Part shown: piece by piece, positions 1 to 7,528 of the stretch
Layout of the letters: every line of letters starts with the position of its first letter
Position numbering within the stretch: the first letter of the stretch is position 1
DNA from: Cytophagales bacterium
GTDB lineage: Bacteria; Bacteroidota; Bacteroidia; Cytophagales; Cyclobacteriaceae
Assembly (NCBI GenBank): GCA_033344775.1
Contig: JAWPMT010000007.1
Location: forward strand, 248,001-312,000
DNA length: 64,000 nt
Direction: 5' to 3'
Position numbers and translations under genes: made by a program
Notes under the pieces: model-generated
The model's database searches: none
What the model saw: only the letters and a program-made list of their open reading frames with translations
Told to the model about the DNA's origin: nothing

Positions 1-2223
1 GCCGGTAAGGGCGCTAGGATTTCGGACGGAATTGGTCGCATCGGAGAATTGCTCTCCCAAATAGGAAAATTGATAGGAAGCTTTCAGGTTTTTCCAGGAG
101 TAATTCAAGCCACCTCGAAACATCACACTGGGCACATATTCAACGTTGCTGCCTTCAATCGCCGCATCCATGGAACGGATGTAGGTCGCATCGATCAGGG
201 ACAGGTTACCGAAAACCGATAGTCGTGTATCTTCATTTGACCGTCGCAGCAACTTCAATACGTCTGCCTCGAGATATGCTTCTAATCCGATATGTCTGGA
301 GTCTCCTACATTGGTTCTGAAAAGGAGGGTGCTGGCAGGTGGTAGGAGGACACCAATTCGATCATTGTACTTCAGGAAAAATAAGCTGATGTCTACGTTG
401 AGCCAATCCAGAATTGACCCACGAATACCCAGATCGGCATTAAAGCCATTTTCATCTGTGATCATACTATCTAGCAGAAAATTCGGATTGTTAAGCCGCA
501 GATCACTGAAAGTGACAGACCGGAAATTTTCAGAGATGTTAGCGTAAAGGTTTAAATCATCTTTTAGGTAATAGCTGGACCCAAGTCCAAATAGCATGAA
601 TGATCGATTGACGGAGCGATCTTCGGTGAAGGTGTTTTGAGCTTCAATATTTCCGGCAAAATCCCTCACAATTTGTTTCCAGGTTCCTTCAGAATCTGTT
701 CGGATGTGCTCAAACCTGATCCCTGGGGTTACACTGAATTTTTCAGAAAGGTTCAGGACATTTTCAGCGAATGCCGCATAATTCTGACTGGGGAAGTCAT
801 AATCGAATGCCTCCAGGTCTTCAGGGTTTAGAAAACTGAAATCAGCATCTGCGGCAGCACTGGCATCTCCCTGGCGTCGGTCGGTCAAGCCTTTGTAGTA
901 GCGGCCTCCCACCACAACGGCAGATTGTAAGCCTGCAAAATCAAAGTATTGTATCAATCGGGTTTCAGTCCCAAAGTTGCGAAACTGATCGCTGATCAAA
1001 GTGCGGTTGCTGTTAGGGTCGTCCAATCGTGAAATCTGCTCCAAATTCCCCAGTGCATCCCTGCGGGAGATGAGTCCGAAGTTTCGGATGTTCAGTTTGG
1101 TTTTCGGGGTGAATTGTAAGTCAATAGTGCCAGCCAATAGATTCCATGATACCTGGAACCAGTTGCGACTTCTTCTCGAAGCACTCAGGTTGCCTTGCTG
1201 AAAATCCAGGTCCGTCAGCCCACCGGGTTGTTGCGCCTGATAGTTGAGGTAAGAGTATTCGAAACCCAGTTTCAAACGTTCGGTTGGCTGATAACCTAAT
1301 CGTGTAAAACCTAATTGTGCATCGAAGGACGAATTGTTTCGCCAACCATCACCTTGTCGATATTGGAAGTAGCCGTAGTAATCGATTTTATCGTTTCGTC
1401 CGCCTACACTTGCAAACGAATTCAGTAAACCAAATGATCCAACGGCTTGTTCCAGGTTGACTTCCACCGGTTTTTCTGGCGCTTCTTTGATTTTGAAATT
1501 CAACATCCCTCCAAACTGAGTACCGTATTGTAAAGACGCTGCGCCGCGCACCACTTCTATGCGTTCCACGGCTTGCAGGGCGGGCAGATAATAGCTTTCG
1601 GGATACCCTAAGGCATCGGCGCTCATGTCATAGCCGTTTTGCCGGGTATTGAAATTGGCTGTCCGACTAGGTCCTAAACCACGTGCAGCAATGTCCAGTT
1701 GCAAACCAGCAAAATCACTTTCCCAAATGTTGAGACCGGGTACTTTGGCGAAGATCTGTCTGGCATTGTTGGCCACTTTATTGGCAGCAAAATCATCCAG
1801 TACAATGAGTTCGTTTTTCTTGGCTTCATAAATGGCAAAGCCATCTACAGCTTGTAGACGGGAGATGCCAATGGTAGATCGACTGTTGTCCGTAACCTCT
1901 ACAACCTCGAGATTTTGAACAAGCTCTTCCATGAAGAAATTCAGTTTTCCGTCCTGTTTCAGATCGATTTTCTCAGTGGCAGGGGCAAGACCAAAATAAA
2001 AAGCGCGAATCACATGCTGTCCAGCTGGCAACTCCAATTGATAGTTGCCTCGTTGATCTGTTTCCACCTGAAGCTTTTGGTCGGGAACCAGTACCATCGC
2101 GCCTGCAATGGGTTCATTGGTCACATCGTTCAATACCTTTCCTTCTAGTGTGAAGGATTGAGACCATGCAGATGAGATGCAGCCGATCAATAATATGGAA
2201 AACACGTAGCGCAAGGGAATCAC
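1..2223 (-). CDS. TonB-dependent receptor, 3' end outside the window (741 residues visible)
   Basis: An open frame runs off the left edge with no stop. The protein starts with a signal peptide (hydrophobic run YVFSILLIGCIS), then a carboxypeptidase-regulatory-like beta-sandwich (about residues 25-105). A TonB plug follows, with VPGLNIWES, AARGLGPSRTANFNTRQNGY and IEVVRGAASLQYGTQFGG (about 150-260), then long barrel strands. These are family hallmarks of outer-membrane transporters that import siderophores, haem or other chelates using TonB energy; the short plug resembles FecA/FhuA-type receptors more than SusC. The start is taken as GTG at 2223, in a TGATGTG junction that overlaps no coding sequence of the upstream HTTM gene. 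An in-frame ATG at 2274 would overlap that gene by 50 nt and bury the signal peptide. As the last gene of the putative Fur-controlled operon, its substrate is inferred to be an iron complex. Confidence 0.9.
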   Translation of the reverse strand, partial: MIPLRYVFSILLIGCISSAWSQSFTLEGKVLNDVTNEPIAGAMVLVPDQKLQVETDQRGNYQLELPAGQHVIRAFYFGLAPATEKIDLKQDGKLNFFMEELVQNLEVVEVTDNSRSTIGISRLQAVDGFAIYEAKKNELIVLDDFAANKVANNARQIFAKVPGLNIWESDFAGLQLDIAARGLGPSRTANFNTRQNGYDMSADALGYPESYYLPALQAVERIEVVRGAASLQYGTQFGGMLNFKIKEAPEKPVEVNLEQAVGSFGLLNSFASVGGRNDKIDYYGYFQYRQGDGWRNNSSFDAQLGFTRLGYQPTERLKLGFEYSYLNYQAQQPGGLTDLDFQQGNLSASRRSRNWFQVSWNLLAGTIDLQFTPKTKLNIRNFGLISRRDALGNLEQISRLDDPNSNRTLISDQFRNFGTETRLIQYFDFAGLQSAVVVGGRYYKGLTDRRQGDASAAADADFSFLNPEDLEAFDYDFPSQNYAAFAENVLNLSEKFSVTPGIRFEHIRTDSEGTWKQIVRDFAGNIEAQNTFTEDRSVNRSFMLFGLGSSYYLKDDLNLYANISENFRSVTFSDLRLNNPNFLLDSMITDENGFNADLGIRGSILDWLNVDISLFFLKYNDRIGVLLPPASTLLFRTNVGDSRHIGLEAYLEADVLKLLRRSNEDTRLSVFGNLSLIDATYIRSMDAAIEGSNVEYVPSVMFRGGLNYSWKNLKASYQFSYLGEQFSDATNSVRNPSALTG

Positions 2224-2224
2224 A

Positions 2225-3613
2225 TCAATTTTGATTTGGGTACGGAAGGATCCAGTTTTTGGAAGACCAACCATCTTTGATTTGAGTTAGGTCAGTGTGA
2301 GGATCGATTAATAATTGAGCGGGTCGGGCGTTCAGTGTCACCCAGACTTCAGCTCTTACTTGAGGGTCATTAACACCTTTTTCGGCATAGTGTTCTTTTA
2401 AAAATTGCGCGTATTGCAAGATCATGTCTGGTTGCATGGCCATCTGTTTCTCCTGATGCGGATGAAGGAATTGTTGATTAATTACTGACCCTTCCCGTCC
2501 GGTTTCACTGTCTTTTACATAGAAGGTAGCCGTGCCTGCTTTTTCCATCAACATGACTCGCCATGCAAATCTATAGCCTTCTTCTGTCCAAAAGAGATTA
2601 CCCGGGTAAAGAAGATACCGCCAGGGAAATAATATTTGAAAAGTGAAGAACAGACCCAGCAAGAGAAGGCCTAAACGATGACTATGATTCACCCTTGCTG
2701 ACGTTTCTGGTTCCTTCTGTGTTTGATTCTGGCTCCCTGCCAGAAATGGAATCCATTGGCTGATCTTTTGCAATAGCCGTTCGTGCCATTCGGCGGAAAA
2801 GAAAACAGTGACCACCATGATCATGACTGCCGGAAAAACACCGATCTGAAACAAAAGGCCGGTCAACAAATGGAAAATCACGATTGCCGCATAAGCTATC
2901 AAGCGGGTTTTTCTCCAAAGAAGTCCTCCGATAATGAACGTATCGAATAACATGCCGGCCCAGCTGAAAACGAATGCTGTGAGTTTAAATTGGAAAAACC
3001 ATCCAATCAAAGGCATGCTTGACTTGGCAGGTAGCCAGATTGCTAAAGGGAGTGCTCGAAATAACCAGTCATAATTGATCTTGGCCAAACCAGCGTAGCA
3101 ATAAACGATGGCAATCTGCAATTTGAAGATTCCTACACACCACGCTGGAACCTTGGTTCGTCGCAAATGTGGTTTCAGAAAGGTGTCTATGGAATAGTTT
3201 CGGTGGGCTGGTACCCAAATCAAAAGGAAAGCGACGATGCTGACGAAGTAATAATGATTGAGATAAAAGGTGATGTCAATGAGCTCGACATAGGTAAAAC
3301 ATAGAAAGAAAAGGATTGTAGAGAATCGGTACTGCCAGCCAATAGCAAGACCTATGGCAGCAATGCACATCAGGCAGAAGATTGAGTATATTCCAGCCTG
3401 CGAAAGCGGTGCTACCCAATCAAAGCCGAAGTAGCTGAAATGTAAAGCAGGCTCTACCAATTGGGTGTCTACCCAGCCCATCCACATGTACCTGATCGTA
3501 CTGAACAGCATGACCAGACCAAAGGCTATCCGGAACGTGACCAAAGGAGCGATCGAGACCGGTCGCTCCAGATAATCAACTAACTTTTGATATGGTGTTT
3601 TTCCTTCAATCAA
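2225..3613 (-). CDS. HTTM domain (vitamin K-dependent gamma-carboxylase-like) membrane protein
   Basis: This is a 462-aa integral membrane protein. Its N-terminal half has several hydrophobic helices and an opening typical of bacterial HTTM proteins (RPVSIAPLVTFRIAFGLVMLFSTIRYMWMGW, residues about 17-47, described here by its key residues TFR, FG and W). Further helices extend to about residue 330, followed by a soluble C-terminal tail of about 130 residues. The family is named for similarity to the membrane part of gamma-glutamyl carboxylase; its bacterial role is not established. It lies 12 nt downstream of the imelysin-like gene and its stop codon abuts the TonB receptor start, so it is almost certainly cotranscribed with both. 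A part in iron or metal acquisition is inferred from that context only. Confidence 0.85.
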   Translation of the reverse strand: MIEGKTPYQKLVDYLERPVSIAPLVTFRIAFGLVMLFSTIRYMWMGWVDTQLVEPALHFSYFGFDWVAPLSQAGIYSIFCLMCIAAIGLAIGWQYRFSTILFFLCFTYVELIDITFYLNHYYFVSIVAFLLIWVPAHRNYSIDTFLKPHLRRTKVPAWCVGIFKLQIAIVYCYAGLAKINYDWLFRALPLAIWLPAKSSMPLIGWFFQFKLTAFVFSWAGMLFDTFIIGGLLWRKTRLIAYAAIVIFHLLTGLLFQIGVFPAVMIMVVTVFFSAEWHERLLQKISQWIPFLAGSQNQTQKEPETSARVNHSHRLGLLLLGLFFTFQILFPWRYLLYPGNLFWTEEGYRFAWRVMLMEKAGTATFYVKDSETGREGSVINQQFLHPHQEKQMAMQPDMILQYAQFLKEHYAEKGVNDPQVRAEVWVTLNARPAQLLIDPHTDLTQIKDGWSSKNWILPYPNQN

Positions 3614-3625
3614 TGGGTTTGGGGA

Positions 3626-4723
3626 TCAATCTCCGTCACCGGAATTAAAGGTGATGCTGATACCTAACAGAGAACTCATGGAGCTTTTGAAATTGGCTGT
3701 GTTGGCTTGTAATAAGTCCCTTAATTCTTGGATTTCATTGGTTTCTACGGAGGCAGAAAGCGGACCGGATGGCAAATTGGTTAAGGCCTGGTCGATGTTT
3801 CCGAGCGCGTCTAGAGTAGTTGCTACCAGGTCTGTTCCGCCCTCTACTTCATCAAGATAGTCATCAAAGCCAATGATTGATCCTCCGGATTTGGAGCGTC
3901 CCATCCAGATGTTTTTGGAACTTTCGAAGTGAGCAAGCAGCAAATCCCTGGAAATGCCACTGTAGTATGCTTCTACCAGCGTTGGATCAGCCCCGGACTG
4001 GCCAGCTGTTAGCCCTGCTGGCAACTCCACTTTAAAATTCTTGATGTTCTCATAGTCTTTGACAAATTCATTGTATAGCAGCGAGATAGAGCTGCCGGCA
4101 GCCGTACCATCATCGCTGATGAATTCCTGTAAATACGAGTTGCTCCATTCTTGAACGATCTGATCAATCGTAGTGGTCAATTCACTCATGATCAACACCA
4201 AATAATCCTTGCGGGCCTGATCAAAATTGGTGACCAGTTCCTCGTCGCTTTGGCCATTGCCATAGATCAGGTATTCAACGGCATAGAACCCTCGGACATC
4301 TCGATCGAAAGCCGCCGCCAGGTTGAAATCAGGGTCGATAATATTGGCTTCCACTTGAGCCTCATCGACTGGGAATACTCCCAACACTGTGGCGTAAGCT
4401 CCTAAAGGAAGGTTGGCCGGACCAAATCCAAACGCCGAGCAATGCTGATGGGCAGTAGCCGCTTGTACCCAATTATCTCTTAGGGTCTGAAGGTTTTGTT
4501 CGGTTGTACTTTCTACAAACGCAGTGGTCGCTGCGGACAGATCATTGAGATTTGATTGCAAGTCCTCGAAGTTGGGAACAATCAATTCAGTCGCTAAACT
4601 CTCTAATAATGCTCCACGATCAAATCCAGGCTCGTTGGGCGTTCCATTGTCTTCTCCACAAGAAACAATGAATAGTATCGCGAGCATCAATCCACACAAT
4701 AGGTAATTTTTCATTCTTTTCAT
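3626..4723 (-). CDS. Imelysin-like lipoprotein (peptidase M75 family)
   Basis: The start is the ATG at 4723, because AGGAG lies about 7 nt before it; a TTG 18 nt upstream is not needed. The product begins MKRMKNYLLCGLMLAILFIVSCGED, described here as a lipoprotein signal with lipobox IVSC, so it should be anchored in the periplasm or outer membrane. The body is a mostly helical imelysin fold in two repeats, with NWVQAATAHQ in the first half and GFYAVEYLIYG where the family GxHxxE motif sits; the His is replaced by Tyr. Imelysin-like proteins belong to iron-regulated uptake systems, and peptidase activity is doubtful for most. It lies in one operon between the DUF4856 and HTTM genes. Confidence 0.88.
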   Translation of the reverse strand: MKRMKNYLLCGLMLAILFIVSCGEDNGTPNEPGFDRGALLESLATELIVPNFEDLQSNLNDLSAATTAFVESTTEQNLQTLRDNWVQAATAHQHCSAFGFGPANLPLGAYATVLGVFPVDEAQVEANIIDPDFNLAAAFDRDVRGFYAVEYLIYGNGQSDEELVTNFDQARKDYLVLIMSELTTTIDQIVQEWSNSYLQEFISDDGTAAGSSISLLYNEFVKDYENIKNFKVELPAGLTAGQSGADPTLVEAYYSGISRDLLLAHFESSKNIWMGRSKSGGSIIGFDDYLDEVEGGTDLVATTLDALGNIDQALTNLPSGPLSASVETNEIQELRDLLQANTANFKSSMSSLLGISITFNSGDGD

Positions 4724-4766
4724 CTTCTCCTTTTCACACAAAATCTCTATTTCAGAAACACGACAA

Positions 4767-4794
4767 AACCTTGCCGCTACAAAACGACAAGGTT
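4767..4794 (-). repeat. Intra-operon hairpin between the DUF4856 and imelysin genes
   Basis: The 7-bp arms AACCTTG (4767-4773) and CAAGGTT (4788-4794) are perfectly complementary around a 14-nt loop. The hairpin lies in the 106-nt spacer between two cotranscribed lipoprotein genes. No T run follows it, so a role in differential mRNA stability is possible but unproven. Confidence 0.4.
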
Positions 4795-4829
4795 CAGTCC
4801 AATTAATTATCTAATTATCAGTACCTGAA

Positions 4830-5909
4830 TCAGGTTGGATCATTTTCATAAAATGTGTTGATCTCTGCATCGGTGAACCCATAAATCGACTGGATGTCAC
4901 TTATGATCTGGTCCAAATTGGCTAGCAAAGTCGCATCATTCAGGAATCGGTAACTCTCTGGCGTTTGTCCGGCAGGAGCCAACAGTAGTTCCAGAATACC
5001 GTCAATTTGCGCATCCGTGATCAGTTTTCTACTGACACCTCGAAATCCATGAGCAAACCCAACACCCTCTGCATATGCATGCATAGCATTCCCCAGTGCT
5101 TCGGGATCATCGCCTGCGGCCTGCAATTGAACTTTAGTAGCATTGCAGTAATAGATCACTGTGGCGTAATTTGATTTTTCCCAGGCAAGCAGGTAATCCT
5201 CAAGGGCCTGGTCTCTCTGTGTGTTGAACAGATCTCCACCCTCAATGGCTGCTTTCGCAATGATCAATGCATTTCTGATATCGTAGAAAAAGCCTGTTTG
5301 TGTGGTCTGGTTGGACCTGCGTCGTGAATAAGTAGCAGCTGCAGTAGTTGCGGAAGGATCAAAAGCTGGGTTCGTTCCGTGAATCAGCACCAGTTTATCA
5401 ACAGCAGATGAATTGCTCAAGTCACCGTCGATCACGGTCAGCGCATGATTGTAAAGGGCCGCTCCGAAAGAGCCTTTTTGCACATTTTGTTCTAACTCCA
5501 ACCCATTTTCATCCAGCAATCGTGTGCCTAGCAAGCCGCCTTCTTCTTCTGCTGCAGGAGTGCCGGTTCCTGGGTTTTGAAATCCTGTCGTGGAATTAGC
5601 TGCAGCAACCAGTTCCACCAACCAACCTTCGACTAGTGTGCGGTAGTTAGGCTCAGTGATGAAAGACAAGTTGGAGGGATACGGGATCGCAGGAATTGTT
5701 TCACCTTGTGCACCGGCCTCTGCTGCATTGACGGCAGCCGTCATGGCAGAAAGCTCCGCCAATACGGTAGCTTCAGTCGTTACATTGGTGTCAAAATCAG
5801 CCGACGTGTATTCATCGGGTATCTCTAAGTTCAAGCTGGGTTCATCTTCTCCACAGCTCGATAAAAATACGAGGATCAATAGGGCTGTGAATAGTTTATA
5901 TATCTTCAT
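4830..5909 (-). CDS. DUF4856 family lipoprotein
   Basis: The 359-aa product starts with a lipoprotein signal (MKIYKLFTALLILVFLSSC, Cys 19) and then GEDEPSLNLEIPDEY. The body is helix-rich and acidic, with family-type segments around LLGTRLLDENGLELEQ, KGSFGAALYNHAL and AYAEGVGFAHGFRG. DUF4856 proteins occur in Bacteroidota next to imelysin-like lipoproteins and TonB receptors; no biochemical function is established. It is the first gene of the minus-strand operon and directly follows the Fur-type palindrome, so iron-repressed expression is inferred. A calcium- or metal-binding surface is possible because of the many Asp and Glu residues, but no defined motif is visible. Confidence 0.85.
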   Translation of the reverse strand: MKIYKLFTALLILVFLSSCGEDEPSLNLEIPDEYTSADFDTNVTTEATVLAELSAMTAAVNAAEAGAQGETIPAIPYPSNLSFITEPNYRTLVEGWLVELVAAANSTTGFQNPGTGTPAAEEEGGLLGTRLLDENGLELEQNVQKGSFGAALYNHALTVIDGDLSNSSAVDKLVLIHGTNPAFDPSATTAAATYSRRRSNQTTQTGFFYDIRNALIIAKAAIEGGDLFNTQRDQALEDYLLAWEKSNYATVIYYCNATKVQLQAAGDDPEALGNAMHAYAEGVGFAHGFRGVSRKLITDAQIDGILELLLAPAGQTPESYRFLNDATLLANLDQIISDIQSIYGFTDAEINTFYENDPT

Positions 5910-5963
5910 TTGTTCGTTTGTGTGATTTAGCTGAGGCCAAAATTATTTGGGGTCAATCACAAA

Positions 5964-5982
5964 ATTTAGAATCATTCTAAAT
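5964..5982. promoter_or_regulatory. Fur-box-like operator
   Basis: ATTTAGAATCATTCTAAAT is a perfect inverted repeat with 9-nt arms around one central base, the 9-1-9 layout of classical Fur boxes (known). It lies 55 nt upstream of the DUF4856 start and so precedes the putative iron operon. Binding by Fur is inferred from symmetry, base composition and context. Confidence 0.65.
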
Positions 5983-6027
5983 AATCCGAAAATTTCACTA
6001 ATGGTAGTAAAAAGGGGCTTCAGGGTT

Positions 6028-6069
6028 CACTAGAGCTAGTGGAGGAGGGTATCACTAGTTGTAGTGATA
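6028..6069. repeat. Two small hairpins downstream of the PorP/SprF gene
   Basis: CACTAG (6028-6033) pairs with CTAGTG (6036-6041), and TATCACTA (6050-6057) pairs with TAGTGATA (6062-6069) around GTTG. They lie between the PorP/SprF stop at 6137 and the Fur-like site. They may end minus-strand transcription, but neither is followed by an immediate T run. Confidence 0.4.
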
Positions 6070-6136
6070 GTAAGTTCAAATACAGGAAAATAGCGAGTTA
6101 GTCAGCGTAAGCTCGAATGCTGGTCGTGGGAGATGT

Positions 6137-7528
6137 TCACCTGTTTAGCCATCCTTCAATGGTGACTCCAAAAGTCAGATTACCATAGGTATCGCGGAAG
6201 GCAATGTCTTCTGAAGTGAAAACATTCCAGTTCAGAAAGGCATAGATGATATTGCCAGTATCCTTTTTTTCATTGTTGATCTTTGCGACCGTTTCATTGT
6301 TGGTAGGGTCATTTGGATCGATTTGACTTTTACGAAATCGCATGCCGACAAAACCAGATATTGATCGGACCTTTTTATCGAAAATAAAGGCCGATAAACC
6401 CGGCTCTACACTCAAGCGATGATACTTGCCTTTTCGAATCACATTTTCTCTTTTGAATGATTTTCTGAAAATGGGAGTGGAAACATCTGTTCGCCATTGG
6501 TTGATCTCCCCAAATAGAACAGGATGATATTCAGTATCCTGTTGGAGGTTCATGATACTTGCATGAAAGCCCATGTGTTTTCCAATGAAAGATTTGTAGC
6601 TCGCATGAAATGTTTTGAGCAATCGGTTTCTTTGAGCAGCCTCATTTAGCGTCAAATTAGACCTGGTAAGGTGGCGAATGGCGTAGGAAACTCGCATTAA
6701 TGAGCCATACTTTTTAAATCCATGTTGCCATAAGACCCCTGCGCCCAAATCGATTTTTCCGATGTTATCCAATGCAGGAGGATCTAACGAAGGGTCAGCA
6801 ACATTGAAATCAATGAAGAATGGGGTGCTACTCCCTATGGGGTTAGTCATGATCTGATTCCCAAAAATGGCTCCGTTTTCACTGCTGATGGTGAGGTAAT
6901 TAAATTCCACAACAAAATCAAAGGCCAGAAAGTCTTCTAAAGTTTTGTCACTACACACCTGAGACTTAGCAACTGGGGCCAGAAAAATCTGTGTTTCGAC
7001 AGGCATTTTACGAATGTCCTTGAACTCTTTTCGTTTTCGATAACCAGCTTTCTGCCTTACAGGTCTTCTGAGCTTTTTTTCTTTCCTGAATATATCTCCG
7101 GTAGGTATTCGGCCACCAAATGCCACCTCAATATTGCCATAACCGACACCAAAACTTTCGGCTTGTCCGGAATTTGAGACATCAGGGCTGTTTTCAAGAT
7201 CCAGTGAGATTTGATTATGAATCATCGAAACCCCATAGGTGAATTGGACGGAAGACTTTTTGTGATCAGTTTTCGAATCATACCCTAGCACATAGATGTT
7301 ATTGCCAAACAAGGAGTTTACATCAGGCTTCTGGGTGATGGCCATCGAATAAAACCTGAATTTGTCTGCATCACCTGTAAAAGCTGGGTTGAATACAGGT
7401 AGATCCATGTTCATCGAGGGCGTTTGAAATAAAGGAGATAATTGTGCCTCCGCTGCTCTTGGCAATGTTAGCGCCAGCGCTACTACAATATGGATCAATA
7501 TCTGAGGTAAAATCGTTCTCATGATCAT
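6137..7528 (-). CDS. PorP/SprF-family type IX secretion membrane protein
   Basis: A signal peptide (LIHIVVALALTLPRAAEAQ) is followed by LSPLFQTPSMNMDLPVFNPAFTG, whose NPAFTG is the family signature for PorP/SprF outer-membrane proteins. The remaining roughly 420 residues are beta-strand-rich and fit a barrel of the expected size. Known: SprF-like proteins are needed for secretion or surface attachment of their partner T9SS cargo that carries a type B/CHU_C C-terminal domain. Seen: its ATG overlaps the stop of the giant cargo gene by 4 nt (ATGA), so the two are translationally coupled. Inferred: it is the dedicated anchor or exporter of that protein. An unusually basic insert (KKLRRPVRQKAGYRKRKEF, about residues 153-171) lies in one loop. 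Confidence 0.9.
   Translation of the reverse strand: MIMRTILPQILIHIVVALALTLPRAAEAQLSPLFQTPSMNMDLPVFNPAFTGDADKFRFYSMAITQKPDVNSLFGNNIYVLGYDSKTDHKKSSVQFTYGVSMIHNQISLDLENSPDVSNSGQAESFGVGYGNIEVAFGGRIPTGDIFRKEKKLRRPVRQKAGYRKRKEFKDIRKMPVETQIFLAPVAKSQVCSDKTLEDFLAFDFVVEFNYLTISSENGAIFGNQIMTNPIGSSTPFFIDFNVADPSLDPPALDNIGKIDLGAGVLWQHGFKKYGSLMRVSYAIRHLTRSNLTLNEAAQRNRLLKTFHASYKSFIGKHMGFHASIMNLQQDTEYHPVLFGEINQWRTDVSTPIFRKSFKRENVIRKGKYHRLSVEPGLSAFIFDKKVRSISGFVGMRFRKSQIDPNDPTNNETVAKINNEKKDTGNIIYAFLNWNVFTSEDIAFRDTYGNLTFGVTIEGWLNR

Noticed and set aside
2224-2274. ATG start at 2274 for the TonB receptor
   Set aside because: It would overlap the HTTM gene by 50 nt and put about 17 polar residues before the signal peptide. 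GTG at 2223 gives a clean signal sequence.
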